Positions 1 to 7,247 of a stretch of DNA of 45,949 nt are shown here, piece after piece; positions within the stretch are counted from its first letter, which is position 1; every line of letters begins with the position of its first letter. This stretch comes from a virus. The notes below the pieces were generated by a model. It made no database searches. It was not told the origin of the DNA and saw only the letters and a program-made list of their open reading frames with translations. The DNA lies in IMG/VR virus record IMGVR_UViG_3300020020_000067, positions 1 to 45,949 of that record; one strand, given 5' to 3'. The position numbers were made by a program, and so were the translations under genes.

Positions 1-146
1 TGTTTGTAGATAGCGGTCATATGCCTATTGAAGAAGTGAGCGAGTTGGATAAAATATTAAACGCTGGGCCAAATGGACAAGGCAATAGAGAAAATGGTAA
101 TGGAAAAGTATCCAATAACGGACAAGGAAAAAAATTGTCGCATTGA
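1..146 (+). CDS. Portal protein, C-terminal fragment (gene continues from the other end)
   Basis: Partial gene read from the second base of a codon. Its 47 visible codons, ending at TGA, repeat the C-terminus of the portal gene found at 44488-45948, with two residue differences. The tail is low-complexity and rich in Gly, Asn and Lys, as expected for a disordered portal C-terminus. It is not a separate gene: on a circular map it is the same portal, and the MuF-like gene follows after 38 bp. Confidence 0.85.
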   Translation, partial: FVDSGHMPIEEVSELDKILNAGPNGQGNRENGNGKVSNNGQGKKLSH

Positions 147-147
147 A
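1..147. repeat. Left copy of 147-bp terminal repeat
   Basis: These bases match the last 147 bases of the window apart from two substitutions (T here versus G at offset 20, A versus C at offset 142). The repeat lies inside the 3' end of the portal gene, so the coding sequence runs across the ends and the map is circular or terminally redundant. Both differences change an amino acid (His versus Gln, His versus Pro). It is either overlap of a circular assembly with population variation, or a direct terminal repeat. Confidence 0.9.
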
Positions 148-184
148 AGAGATAAACGGAATTGGTTAAGGTTGAATTATACAA

Positions 185-1048
185 ATGAGCTTGAACAAAA
201 GAAAAATAGCGAGGGCGCATCACGTAATCAACAAGAGATTAGAAACGAAGTGGTATAAGGTCATCTATAGTTCTTTGAGGGAGTTGGCTAAACAAGTGGG
301 TGAAATGGTTGAGACATTAGGCCCGAATGAAGCAAGGTTAAGACTAAATAACCAATTAGTGAATAACGGAATTAGTGATGAGGTAGTAAGATTATGGACA
401 GAGGTAGGGCTTATTTGGGCTGAAAGGACTTATAAAGGTTTAGTAAGGGAAGAAAAGAAAGCAACATTAGGGTTTAGTGAACTATGGACAAGACAGATGA
501 GAGATGATTTACGAATCTTCTTAATTGAGAAAGTTCTTTTTAGTGCAAGTGAAACAACAAAAGAGATTTTATATAAAGCGATTAGCGAAGGAATAGAGGA
601 GGGTTGGAGTGTTGATAGAATAGTAAATGAAATGATTAACTACCCCGGTTTACGGTATCAGGCAGCAAGGATAGCGAGAACCGAAGTAAACAGGGCGGCG
701 AATTTAGGGGTAAAGACAGGGGGTAGTTCTTTTAAATACGAACAAAATAAAGTGTGGATCTCGGTACATGATTACAGAACAAGAGGAAGAAATCCCGAAG
801 ACCATGCGGATCACTTTAGGATGGATGGGCAAACAGTTCCTTATGATGGAAAGTTTGTTGATCCTAAAAACGGGGTTGAGTTAGATTTTCCCGGTGATCC
901 TTCAGCTCCTGCGGGTGATACGATTAATTGTAGGTGTACGATGGGACTTGTAGCGGTAAGGGATAGACAGGGACGATTAATACCAAAGGAAAGCAGAATA
1001 AGTGTGATAAGAAGTTTTAATAGAGAACAAAGAACGATTACAATATGA
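185..1048 (+). CDS. MuF-like minor head / head morphogenesis protein (SPP1 gp7 family)
   Basis: A 287-residue protein in the usual place between portal and prohead protease. The family signature is visible. An 'ARTEVNRAAN' motif lies at about residues 163-172, followed by a C-terminal domain with HADHF (207-211), the MDGQTV segment (213-218), a P-G-D-P turn near 236-239 and the terminal NCRC motif (248-251) that could bind metal. In SPP1 and Mu this family joins the portal and capsid interior and helps head assembly or DNA entry. The ATG at 185 gives a full-length basic N-terminus. The stop overlaps the protease start as ATGA, suggesting translational coupling. Confidence 0.85.
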   Translation: MSLNKRKIARAHHVINKRLETKWYKVIYSSLRELAKQVGEMVETLGPNEARLRLNNQLVNNGISDEVVRLWTEVGLIWAERTYKGLVREEKKATLGFSELWTRQMRDDLRIFLIEKVLFSASETTKEILYKAISEGIEEGWSVDRIVNEMINYPGLRYQAARIARTEVNRAANLGVKTGGSSFKYEQNKVWISVHDYRTRGRNPEDHADHFRMDGQTVPYDGKFVDPKNGVELDFPGDPSAPAGDTINCRCTMGLVAVRDRQGRLIPKESRISVIRSFNREQRTITI

Positions 1049-1770
1049 AAAACATTGAAACAAAAGATATAGTCTTTGAATTAAAGGACATGGACAGGCA
1101 GAAAAGAACAGCCGTCATTGCTCATGCTGTGTACAACAACATAGACAGAGGCAAAGATGTTTCCCGTAAAGGAATGTTCAATAAATCATGGCAGGAAAGC
1201 AAAGGTGATATTTCTTTTTACTTGAACCATAACGATGAACAGGCCCCCGGTAAAGTGATTGATGTATTCGAGGACAACGATAGAGCATATACTAAAGCAT
1301 GGTTAGGTACTCACACTCTTGGCAACGATACTTTGATAATGATGGATGAGGGCATAATTAAGAAAGCATCATTTGGTTACATAACTGATAAATCAAATCC
1401 ATTATCAATAAAGGGGCAGATGGTAAGGGAATTAAAAGAGGTTAAGCATATCGAAACATCTGTTCTTACTAAGATGCCAATGAACCCACTTGCCGAAGTA
1501 GTAAATGTTACAAAGATGTTCGACGAAAACGATGCTGAAGAAATGGCTTTTCATATTAAGACAATGGAAAGGTTTTGTAGAAACACAAAGGCAAGTGATG
1601 AGTGTATTAAAAACATTTTATTCGAAATAGACAACATAAAAGCGATTTTATTAAAGTACAATACCGCAAACACTCAAATTCGGGACGCTGAAGTAGAGCC
1701 GGTTGCCAGTGGAAATAATGAAGATTCGGCATTTGCTGAGTCGCTTCATTTATTGAAACTCAACCTATAA
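1045..1770 (+). CDS. Prohead maturation protease (HK97 / U35 family)
   Basis: A 241-residue protein with the layout of caudoviral prohead serine proteases. The probable catalytic His lies in 'FYLNHNDEQAPGK' (His62) and the catalytic Ser in 'IKKASFGY' (Ser109), separated by the usual beta-rich stretch. It would cleave the N-terminal delta domain of the capsid protein encoded next, during head maturation. Its start overlaps the preceding stop (ATGA) and the capsid gene begins 5 bp downstream, so the three head genes form one operon. The C-terminal ~80 residues are more variable and could act as a scaffold or autocleaved tail. Confidence 0.88.
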   Translation: MKNIETKDIVFELKDMDRQKRTAVIAHAVYNNIDRGKDVSRKGMFNKSWQESKGDISFYLNHNDEQAPGKVIDVFEDNDRAYTKAWLGTHTLGNDTLIMMDEGIIKKASFGYITDKSNPLSIKGQMVRELKEVKHIETSVLTKMPMNPLAEVVNVTKMFDENDAEEMAFHIKTMERFCRNTKASDECIKNILFEIDNIKAILLKYNTANTQIRDAEVEPVASGNNEDSAFAESLHLLKLNL

Positions 1771-1775
1771 AAACA

Positions 1776-2978
1776 ATGGAAATTAAAGAAGCGGTAGACG
1801 ATCTTAAAGAATCACTAAAAGTATTTAAGAACGATATTACCGAAAAAGGCAAAAAGCAGATCAGCGAGTTCAAAGAAGAATTTGAAAAAGAAAACGCTGA
1901 ACTGAAAGAAAAAGTAAAAGAACTAAACAAGGTAGTCGCTGAAAAAGGCGGTACACTTGAAGACATCCAGGAAGAAGTAAAGAACCTTAAAGCAAAAGGC
2001 GGACGTTTTTCCGGTGGTGTTCAGCAGTTCAAAGGGCTAAGAGAAACAATAGCCAACGAAATGGCTAAAGCAATCGGCGAGGCTAAAGAAGATATCATGC
2101 AATCAGCAGCCGGTTCGCTGATGAAACCTAAAGAGATTAAAACAGTAGCAAATATAGCTTCTGCTAATCTTACGGTGGATAATTTCATTTCTTATCTTGA
2201 TTGGAGACCGGGTATGGAGCCTACGGGTCAATTCCATTTCCGTAACATGGTAAGGACTGTGCTTTCTGAAACTGATTTTGTTCAATACCCAAGAGCTAAC
2301 TCACCAATAGGTGAAGGTTCTTTTGGTAGACAAACAGAAGCAGCTACTAAAGCACAAGTTGATCGTGACTACACAATGCAAACATTGACCTTGCTTCCTA
2401 TGGCGGCTTTCGCTGTAGCATCAAGGCAGTCATTGAGAAACATTCTGTTTTTACAGAGCTGGCTTCCTGAATCAATGATGAATCAAATGGAGGAGTCAGA
2501 AGATACGCATTTTGCAAATTCACTTGTAGCAGCAGCAACAGGATCTACTTCAACAACCGGGTTTACCGGCACTCCGAATGTAGCTGATAAGCTTGTTTAC
2601 TACATTAAGAATTTGATTGCGGCTAAATTCAATCCTAATGGTATTGCTTGCGATCCCAACGTTTGGGCAAATCTTATTTTGCTCCGTCCGGGTACAGCAG
2701 GTGAGACTTATTCAGGCCCTCCGGTGGTATCAATAGATCAGAATGGTACTACAAGAGTTCTTGGCCGTCCTATCTATCCGGTAAACTGGTTGACAGGTAA
2801 CAGGGTGTTAGTCGGTGATTGGACAAAAGCAGCTATTGTACAAAGTGAAGGTTTGAGATTGCGTCAAAGTGATTCTCATGCTTCATTGTTCACATCAAAC
2901 GAAATTGCGTTCCTTCTTGAAAGAACTGAAGGTCTTGCAATCTTCCGTCCTGATGCGTTCAGTACAACTACAGTTTAA
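1776..2978 (+). CDS. Major capsid protein (HK97 fold) with N-terminal delta/scaffold domain
   Basis: A 400-residue protein. Residues 1 to about 75 are Lys/Glu-rich with heptad-like spacing, a predicted coiled coil equivalent to the HK97 delta domain that scaffolds the prohead and is then cleaved. The remainder is a Gly/Ala/Thr-rich globular region with the features of HK97-type capsid subunits, including a late 'LLRPGTAGETYSGPP' segment and the 'RVLVGDW' and 'EIAFLLERTEGLAIFRPDAF' C-terminal strands. The leader 'ataaaaacaATG' is A-rich with no Shine-Dalgarno, typical of Bacteroidota. A hairpin terminator follows immediately, which would enrich capsid mRNA relative to downstream genes. Confidence 0.9.
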   Translation: MEIKEAVDDLKESLKVFKNDITEKGKKQISEFKEEFEKENAELKEKVKELNKVVAEKGGTLEDIQEEVKNLKAKGGRFSGGVQQFKGLRETIANEMAKAIGEAKEDIMQSAAGSLMKPKEIKTVANIASANLTVDNFISYLDWRPGMEPTGQFHFRNMVRTVLSETDFVQYPRANSPIGEGSFGRQTEAATKAQVDRDYTMQTLTLLPMAAFAVASRQSLRNILFLQSWLPESMMNQMEESEDTHFANSLVAAATGSTSTTGFTGTPNVADKLVYYIKNLIAAKFNPNGIACDPNVWANLILLRPGTAGETYSGPPVVSIDQNGTTRVLGRPIYPVNWLTGNRVLVGDWTKAAIVQSEGLRLRQSDSHASLFTSNEIAFLLERTEGLAIFRPDAFSTTTV

Positions 2979-2983
2979 TTAAC

Positions 2984-3015
2984 AGGGGTGACCCCGTAAG
3001 GTCATCCCTTCTTTT
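2984..3015 (+). terminator. Intrinsic terminator after the capsid gene
   Basis: A 10-bp stem (aggggtgacc with ggtcatccct, one G-U pair), a 6-nt loop (ccgtaa), then a T-rich run (tctttt). It starts six bases after the capsid stop codon. It probably acts as a partial terminator, because the remaining morphogenesis genes continue on the same strand with no obvious new promoter. Confidence 0.75.
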
Positions 3016-3019
3016 AAGT

Positions 3020-3619
3020 ATGAGTTATATATTTTCAGTAGACGGCGATTATGTGAATTTCAATGGAGGTGGAAATATGCACCGGCTTCATAGCGATTCT
3101 AATTGCATTGCATGGCACTTTGACCAAACAGGGGATTTATTCTTTGATGTGTATGACCAAGAGTATGTGGTTAAGGCAGAGAATATAGCGACTGTGGTTA
3201 TTGATGGAGTTCCTTTATCGGCAGCTTCAGATTTTCCAGATGCGATAGTTGCAATATTTCCGGGGTTAGGTGGCGGAGCTTCTCCGGGTTCATCGTATTT
3301 GGTTTATACGGCTTTGTTAACACAGGATGGAACAAATGCACCAACAGCAACAATACTCCAAAACACAATCGGAGCAATAGTATGGACAAGAGCAGTAGCA
3401 GGAAGCTATGTCGGAACACTAACAGGAGCTTTCCCGGCTGAAAAAACATACTACATAATAACACCAAATAAAGACTTCGAACAGGCGCAAATAGTAATGG
3501 AGCAAAGCGGACAAGGGTTCCCTAACTCCGTAAACATATCAACATACGCAGGAGGAGGAGGGGCAGGACAAGACGGAAATATGTTCCAAACACCAATAGA
3601 AATAAGAGTATATCCATAA
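3020..3619 (+). CDS. Putative virion-associated protein, unknown function
   Basis: A 199-residue protein not assigned to a family. The first ~70 residues ('YVNFNGGGNMHRLHSDSNCIAW...') look like a small beta domain. The rest is Gly/Ala/Thr-rich with aromatic strands and a Gly-rich C-terminus (GGGGAGQDGN), a composition common in phage decoration or fibre proteins. It is the first gene after the capsid terminator, and its stop overlaps the start of the first glycosyltransferase (TAATG). A capsid decoration protein is a reasonable guess from position and composition only. Confidence 0.6.
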   Translation: MSYIFSVDGDYVNFNGGGNMHRLHSDSNCIAWHFDQTGDLFFDVYDQEYVVKAENIATVVIDGVPLSAASDFPDAIVAIFPGLGGGASPGSSYLVYTALLTQDGTNAPTATILQNTIGAIVWTRAVAGSYVGTLTGAFPAEKTYYIITPNKDFEQAQIVMEQSGQGFPNSVNISTYAGGGGAGQDGNMFQTPIEIRVYP

Positions 3620-4272
3620 TGAAAAAACTTTGTATAACTATTAATGATTGGCCGATAGCAGAGGCAGAATTTAACCGGGTAGGGTTAGAGGTTACGCCTT
3701 TTAAAGCAATCGTAGAAGATAACAGGGTTTTAGGGTTTAATAAATCCGTTTACGCTTGTATGGAGTTGTGCAGAAAGGCCGATATACTACAAGATGACAA
3801 AGGAATGATTTGGGATTGGGTTGAACACTATGAGGACTTATTGCTATTTGAAGATGATGTAAAATTTGATGGTGAGCTAAGATTTGATTTTCCCGAAGAT
3901 GCTTTAACGGTTCATTTGGGAGCGAATATAATCGGTTCTGATACTATGAATTGGCAGATGCCTACTAACAGTACACCGATGGGCTATGCAAGGTTACATA
4001 ACTGCTGGCAGAGTCATGCAACCTGGTATAGTGCAGAGTGTGTAAAGTTTATAGTAGAGAATTTCAAGTATGTGACCGATGAATATAAAACTGAAGGTTG
4101 TCAAATTTTTGACGAATGGTTAAGAGTAAATGTTTTTCCTATGGGAAGGAGTTATGTAGTTAATCCAATGGTGGCTTATCAAAGACCCCGATGGAGTGAG
4201 ATTTGGAATAGGGAAAGTGATTATACGGGGGCGCACATACAAGGGAACAGATGGCTTAAAGATAATCTATGA
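3619..4272 (+). CDS. Glycosyltransferase family 25-like protein
   Basis: A 217-residue protein resembling GT25 (LPS galactosyltransferase-like) enzymes. After an N-terminal strand comes 'LGFNKSVYACMELCRKA', matching the family's 'G..lSh..a...a' helix, then 'LLLFEDDV' with the acidic EDD metal/nucleotide-sugar motif at residues 78-80. It would transfer a sugar from an activated donor; acceptor unknown. It opens a compact cassette of sugar-transfer and methyltransferase genes linked by ATGA or TAATG overlaps, placed unusually between capsid and connector genes. Specificity cannot be read from sequence. Confidence 0.7.
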   Translation: MKKLCITINDWPIAEAEFNRVGLEVTPFKAIVEDNRVLGFNKSVYACMELCRKADILQDDKGMIWDWVEHYEDLLLFEDDVKFDGELRFDFPEDALTVHLGANIIGSDTMNWQMPTNSTPMGYARLHNCWQSHATWYSAECVKFIVENFKYVTDEYKTEGCQIFDEWLRVNVFPMGRSYVVNPMVAYQRPRWSEIWNRESDYTGAHIQGNRWLKDNL

Positions 4273-4382
4273 AGAATTTATTAAATGATCCAGTTTTTAC
4301 TTTTTTGCTTGGCCTTCTTATCGGGGTTATTGTTGGAGGTATAGCAACCGAGATCCAAAATTGGGCAAGAAATAACTTATGA
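4269..4382 (+). CDS. Small single-pass membrane protein (37 aa)
   Basis: A short gene with ATGA overlaps at both ends (ATG 4269 over the upstream TGA; its TGA at 4380-4382 over the next ATG at 4379), which is strong evidence that it is translated. The product has a short polar start, one hydrophobic helix of about 20 residues rich in Leu, Gly, Ile and Val (about residues 8-27), and a polar tail ending ARNNL. Function unknown. In this setting it could anchor or assist the neighbouring glycosyltransferases at the membrane. Confidence 0.65.
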   Translation: MKNLLNDPVFTFLLGLLIGVIVGGIATEIQNWARNNL

Positions 4383-5083
4383 TCGCATTAGTTAGCTATG
4401 CCTCTAATAATATGTATATATCACAAGAAAGACTTGTGGTTAGTTCTTTGAAGTTTGGGGTTGAAAAAACATTTACCTACGGTGTAAGAGATATAGATCC
4501 TTTATTCTATTCGATCAATAAAAAGACATTAGAACAAGAAAGAGGGGCGGGTTATTGGCTTTGGAAACCTTATGTAGTTAATAAAGCACTTCATTCTGGT
4601 TATTTGAACGATGGTGATATTTTGATTTATAGTGATGCAGGGGTTGAGATAATTAATGATGTGAAGCACTTGATTGAGAAAATGGATCAGGATATTCTAT
4701 TTTTTACTAACGGATTTCGTCAGGTTGAATGGTGCAAGGGTAATGTGTTAAGTTCTATTCTTGGCTCATGGGCTAAATACGAAAACGAAAAACAAGTTCA
4801 GGCGAGTGTGATAGTGATGAAAATAGGTGATAATGTAAGAAGTTTTATGGCTGAATGGTTGGCATGGTCACAGATACCGGGATTCATTGATGATTCACCT
4901 TCTGAAGGGAACTACCCAACATTCGCAGAACACAGGCACGATCAGGCGATTTTAACCTGTTTACAAATTAAATACGGTTATAAGCTTCATTGGTGGCCGA
5001 CAAAATATTCAGATCACTTACCCAGAACGGATAGTTACCCGGTCATGTTCGATCATCACAGAAGGAGGAATGGAGAATGGTAA
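4379..5083 (+). CDS. Putative GT-A type glycosyltransferase
   Basis: A 234-residue protein. The N-terminus 'MIALVSYASNNMY' is a typical first beta strand of a GT-A fold, followed by 'GAGYWLWKPYVVNKAL' (57-72) and 'LNDGDILIYSDAGVEI' (76-91). The 'GxGYWxWKP...DGDILIYxDAG' pattern is shared by a group of bacterial and phage glycosyltransferase-like proteins in which the Asp of DAG stands in for the DxD metal site. The C-terminal half contains 'RHDQAILTCL', resembling the 'DQ..l' element of related sugar transferases. Donor and acceptor are unknown. Confidence 0.65.
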   Translation: MIALVSYASNNMYISQERLVVSSLKFGVEKTFTYGVRDIDPLFYSINKKTLEQERGAGYWLWKPYVVNKALHSGYLNDGDILIYSDAGVEIINDVKHLIEKMDQDILFFTNGFRQVEWCKGNVLSSILGSWAKYENEKQVQASVIVMKIGDNVRSFMAEWLAWSQIPGFIDDSPSEGNYPTFAEHRHDQAILTCLQIKYGYKLHWWPTKYSDHLPRTDSYPVMFDHHRRRNGEW

Positions 5084-5250
5084 AGAGAATTTTAATATTT
5101 CTGGCAATACTATCCGTGTTCGCCTTGCTTATAATTGTTATACGAGGACATTCAAGGATGGCACTTTTGGTATTAGTGGTTATGTGTTCAATATTGTTTT
5201 TATATGCGGTGTGGTTTGCGGCGGGGGTAATAAAAGATGCACTATGGTAG
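5077..5250 (+). CDS. Small two-helix membrane protein (57 aa)
   Basis: A hidden gene in a frame different from its larger neighbours. It starts at ATG 5077, preceded by 'gaaggagg' (a rare recognisable Shine-Dalgarno-like sequence here), overlaps the end of the glycosyltransferase gene, and ends at TAG 5248-5250, overlapping the next gene's ATG at 5244. The product has two strongly hydrophobic segments (about residues 4-21 and 27-45) separated by a short basic turn (IRGHSR). Both overlaps and the hydrophobic pattern argue that this frame is used, not an N-terminal extension of the methyltransferase. Function unknown. Confidence 0.65.
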   Translation: MVKRILIFLAILSVFALLIIVIRGHSRMALLVLVVMCSILFLYAVWFAAGVIKDALW

Positions 5251-5783
5251 AGTTAGGAGACCAAACGGAATGGGTAGAAAAGAAATTAGAGTATTTAAGA
5301 TACGAATATGATCTTAAACCTACTGACTATGTAATTGATATAGGAAGTTACAGGAGAGAGTGGGCAGATGAGATAAAAAAGAAGTTCGGTTGTGAAGTGG
5401 AGTGTTTTGAGGCTTTGGATAATCGGGCGGCATGGACTTATGATGGTGAATTAGAAATAGGTGGGGTGTTTTTATACAGTTCAATATTTACCGATGAAGG
5501 AAAAAGGAAAGTTAAGTGTGAGGATATAGCGAAGTATTTAGATAGAGAGGTGGCACTATTGAAGATAAACATTGAAGGCGGGGAGTATGAGTTACTTAGT
5601 CATATTATTTACAAAGGATTGCATAAGAACATTAAAAATATTCAAGTGCAGTTTCATAAGGTTGAGGGTTTGTTGTGGGAAGTGAGGTATAGTTCTATTT
5701 GTAGGCAACTAATGAAAACGCATGAACTAACATGGCAATATCCCTTCGTTTGGGAGAATTGGTCACTTAAAATTCCAGAATGA
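5244..5783 (+). CDS. FkbM-like SAM-dependent methyltransferase
   Basis: A 179-residue protein starting at ATG 5244. A longer in-frame reading from 5070 exists but overlaps a membrane-protein gene and has no family-like N-terminus, so I reject it. SAM-binding motif I is 'DYVIDIGSYRREWADEI' (28-44). An acidic strand 'VECFEAL' (52-58) and the FkbM-type 'LLKINIEGGEYELL' (105-118) follow. Such enzymes methylate sugar hydroxyls in surface polysaccharides. The neighbouring glycosyltransferases fit a role in capping or modifying a glycan. It overlaps the next gene (ATGA). Confidence 0.72.
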   Translation: MVELGDQTEWVEKKLEYLRYEYDLKPTDYVIDIGSYRREWADEIKKKFGCEVECFEALDNRAAWTYDGELEIGGVFLYSSIFTDEGKRKVKCEDIAKYLDREVALLKINIEGGEYELLSHIIYKGLHKNIKNIQVQFHKVEGLLWEVRYSSICRQLMKTHELTWQYPFVWENWSLKIPE

Positions 5784-6322
5784 TTGAGTTTGTAGAAAAA
5801 TATAGTAAGAATATTTATTCGCAGAATGGCGAAGACGGGATTATAGAAGAATGTCTTAAACGAATGAAGATAGAGATTGGTTCTTGTTGTGAGTTCGGGG
5901 CGGCTGATGGTTATTTCTGTTCTAACACAAGAGCCTTAATTGAGAAGGGTTGGAATTTCACAATGCTCGAAGCAAGCAACGGGCAGTTTGTAACTCCTGA
6001 AAATGTAAATGTGTTAGTCCCTGATTGTGATGTTTTAAGTATTGATATAGATGGGAATGATTATGCGGTTTGGAAAGCGTACAAGCACAGACCAAAGATT
6101 GTAGTAATAGAAATTAATAGTTCGTTAGACCCGCAGAAGGATTTCTTTACACCTGAACAGGGATGTAATTATTCAATGATGATGAGATTAGGTTGGGATA
6201 AAGACTATTTTCTTTTATGTCATACTGGTAACATGATTTTTATAGACAGACAATATTTTGAACTATTCCCTGACTATTCCTATGGGATTACAGACAGATT
6301 TGATAAAAGTTGGTTATGCTAA
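5780..6322 (+). CDS. FkbM-family-like methyltransferase, second copy
   Basis: A 180-residue protein. It begins with a 'YSQNGEDGII' element (13-22), followed by 'CCEFGAADGYFCSNT' (36-50) as the SAM-binding Gly-rich loop, 'FTMLEAS' as the acidic strand and 'VLSIDIDGNDYAVWKA' (about 85-100). This combination (SQNGEDG, FGAxDG, NT, DIDGND) is typical of a group of FkbM-related proteins in polysaccharide clusters. It is not a close duplicate of the preceding gene. Probably an O-methyltransferase acting on a sugar; substrate unknown. It overlaps the fucosyltransferase gene by seven bases. Confidence 0.65.
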   Translation: MIEFVEKYSKNIYSQNGEDGIIEECLKRMKIEIGSCCEFGAADGYFCSNTRALIEKGWNFTMLEASNGQFVTPENVNVLVPDCDVLSIDIDGNDYAVWKAYKHRPKIVVIEINSSLDPQKDFFTPEQGCNYSMMMRLGWDKDYFLLCHTGNMIFIDRQYFELFPDYSYGITDRFDKSWLC

Positions 6323-7089
6323 CAAGTACAGCCATAGGGACAGGAGGATTGGGAAGATTCGGAAACCAATTATTCACCATTGCAGGAGTAATAGGTATAG
6401 CCGACAAAAACAACCAGGAGTTCGGTTTTCCTGAATGGAAGAATTATGATAACGCTCTTTTTGGCGGTGAGGTAACAGATTTTAGTTCACATTTTGTGAA
6501 CCCCTTACCTGATTTAAGAGGAATAGATCCGAGAAACTTTATTGAGTACGGATATTTCTGGGGTTATAGGGATGTGATGTTACAGATGGGTAATTGGAGT
6601 ATAAACGCTCATTTACAGAGTCCGAAGTTCTTTGAGCATAGTATAAATAAGGTTAGGCATTATTTTAAAATGAAAGATGAACCGGAGCAGAATGATTATG
6701 TAGCGATTCATTATAGAGCGGGTGATTATATAGACGATCCTAATGCCTATCATCCGAGATGCAGTAAAGAATATTATGAAGAAGCGATGGCAATGTTCCC
6801 TGATTCAAAGTTCTTATTGTTTAGTGATAATGTAAATAGTTGGTTTGAAATGATGGGTTCACTTGCGAAGGATGTTTATGTAATGGGGTATAAAACATAC
6901 TTAGAAGATTTTAGGAAGATGAAAAAATGCAAATCGTTCATAATAGCCAATTCTTCCTTTAGTGCAATGGCAGCAATATTAGCCGACCATCCTGAGAAGA
7001 AAGTTATTGCGCCTAAAAGATGGTTTGGAACACAAGCGGGAGACATGAATTGGAACGATGGTTATGATAAAAATTGGATAGTTATATGA
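6316..7089 (+). CDS. Alpha-1,2-fucosyltransferase-like glycosyltransferase (GT11)
   Basis: A 257-residue protein from ATG 6316; a TTG two codons earlier is possible. GT11 marks are clear: an N-terminal 'GGLGRFGNQLF' loop, the donor-binding 'HYRAGDY' (132-138, the family's HxRxGDY), and the later 'FLLFSDN' and 'FIIANSSFSAMAAILA' motifs that bind GDP-fucose in this fold. It would add L-fucose, or a related sugar, in alpha-1,2 linkage. No GDP-fucose synthesis genes are present, so the donor must come from the host, and many Bacteroidota make GDP-fucose. This is the best-defined enzyme of the cassette. Confidence 0.82.
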   Translation: MLTSTAIGTGGLGRFGNQLFTIAGVIGIADKNNQEFGFPEWKNYDNALFGGEVTDFSSHFVNPLPDLRGIDPRNFIEYGYFWGYRDVMLQMGNWSINAHLQSPKFFEHSINKVRHYFKMKDEPEQNDYVAIHYRAGDYIDDPNAYHPRCSKEYYEEAMAMFPDSKFLLFSDNVNSWFEMMGSLAKDVYVMGYKTYLEDFRKMKKCKSFIIANSSFSAMAAILADHPEKKVIAPKRWFGTQAGDMNWNDGYDKNWIVI

Positions 7090-7247
7090 TAACACAGACT
7101 TATGAAAACAAGATGGTGTCCTCTTTGGAGGAAAGAATGAAGGGTAAGGAAGGAATTGAAGTTCTTAGGGAGGCGATAAAAATAATGAAAGAGGATTATG
7201 AGAAGATTAAAAAAGAAGTAAAAAACCAACAAGAGGACGAAGATTGA
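7086..7247 (+). CDS. Small charged helical protein (53 aa)
   Basis: Starts at ATG 7086 over the fucosyltransferase TGA (ATGA) and ends at TGA 7245-7247, overlapping the TTG start of the next gene. The product is almost all charged and helix-favouring, rich in Lys and Glu with regular hydrophobic spacing (LEERMKGKEGIEVLREAIKI), suggesting a short coiled coil. No family recognised. Overlaps on both sides argue it is a genuine member of the operon, perhaps a partner of an adjacent enzyme. Confidence 0.55.
   Translation: MITQTYENKMVSSLEERMKGKEGIEVLREAIKIMKEDYEKIKKEVKNQQEDED

Noticed and set aside
73-258. Open frame overlapping the portal end and MuF start
   Set aside because: Basic low-complexity reading in a shadow frame of two better supported genes.
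5070-5243. N-terminal extension of the methyltransferase from 5070
   Set aside because: It overlaps a well-fitted small membrane-protein gene in another frame and adds no family-like sequence; ATG 5244 is preferred.
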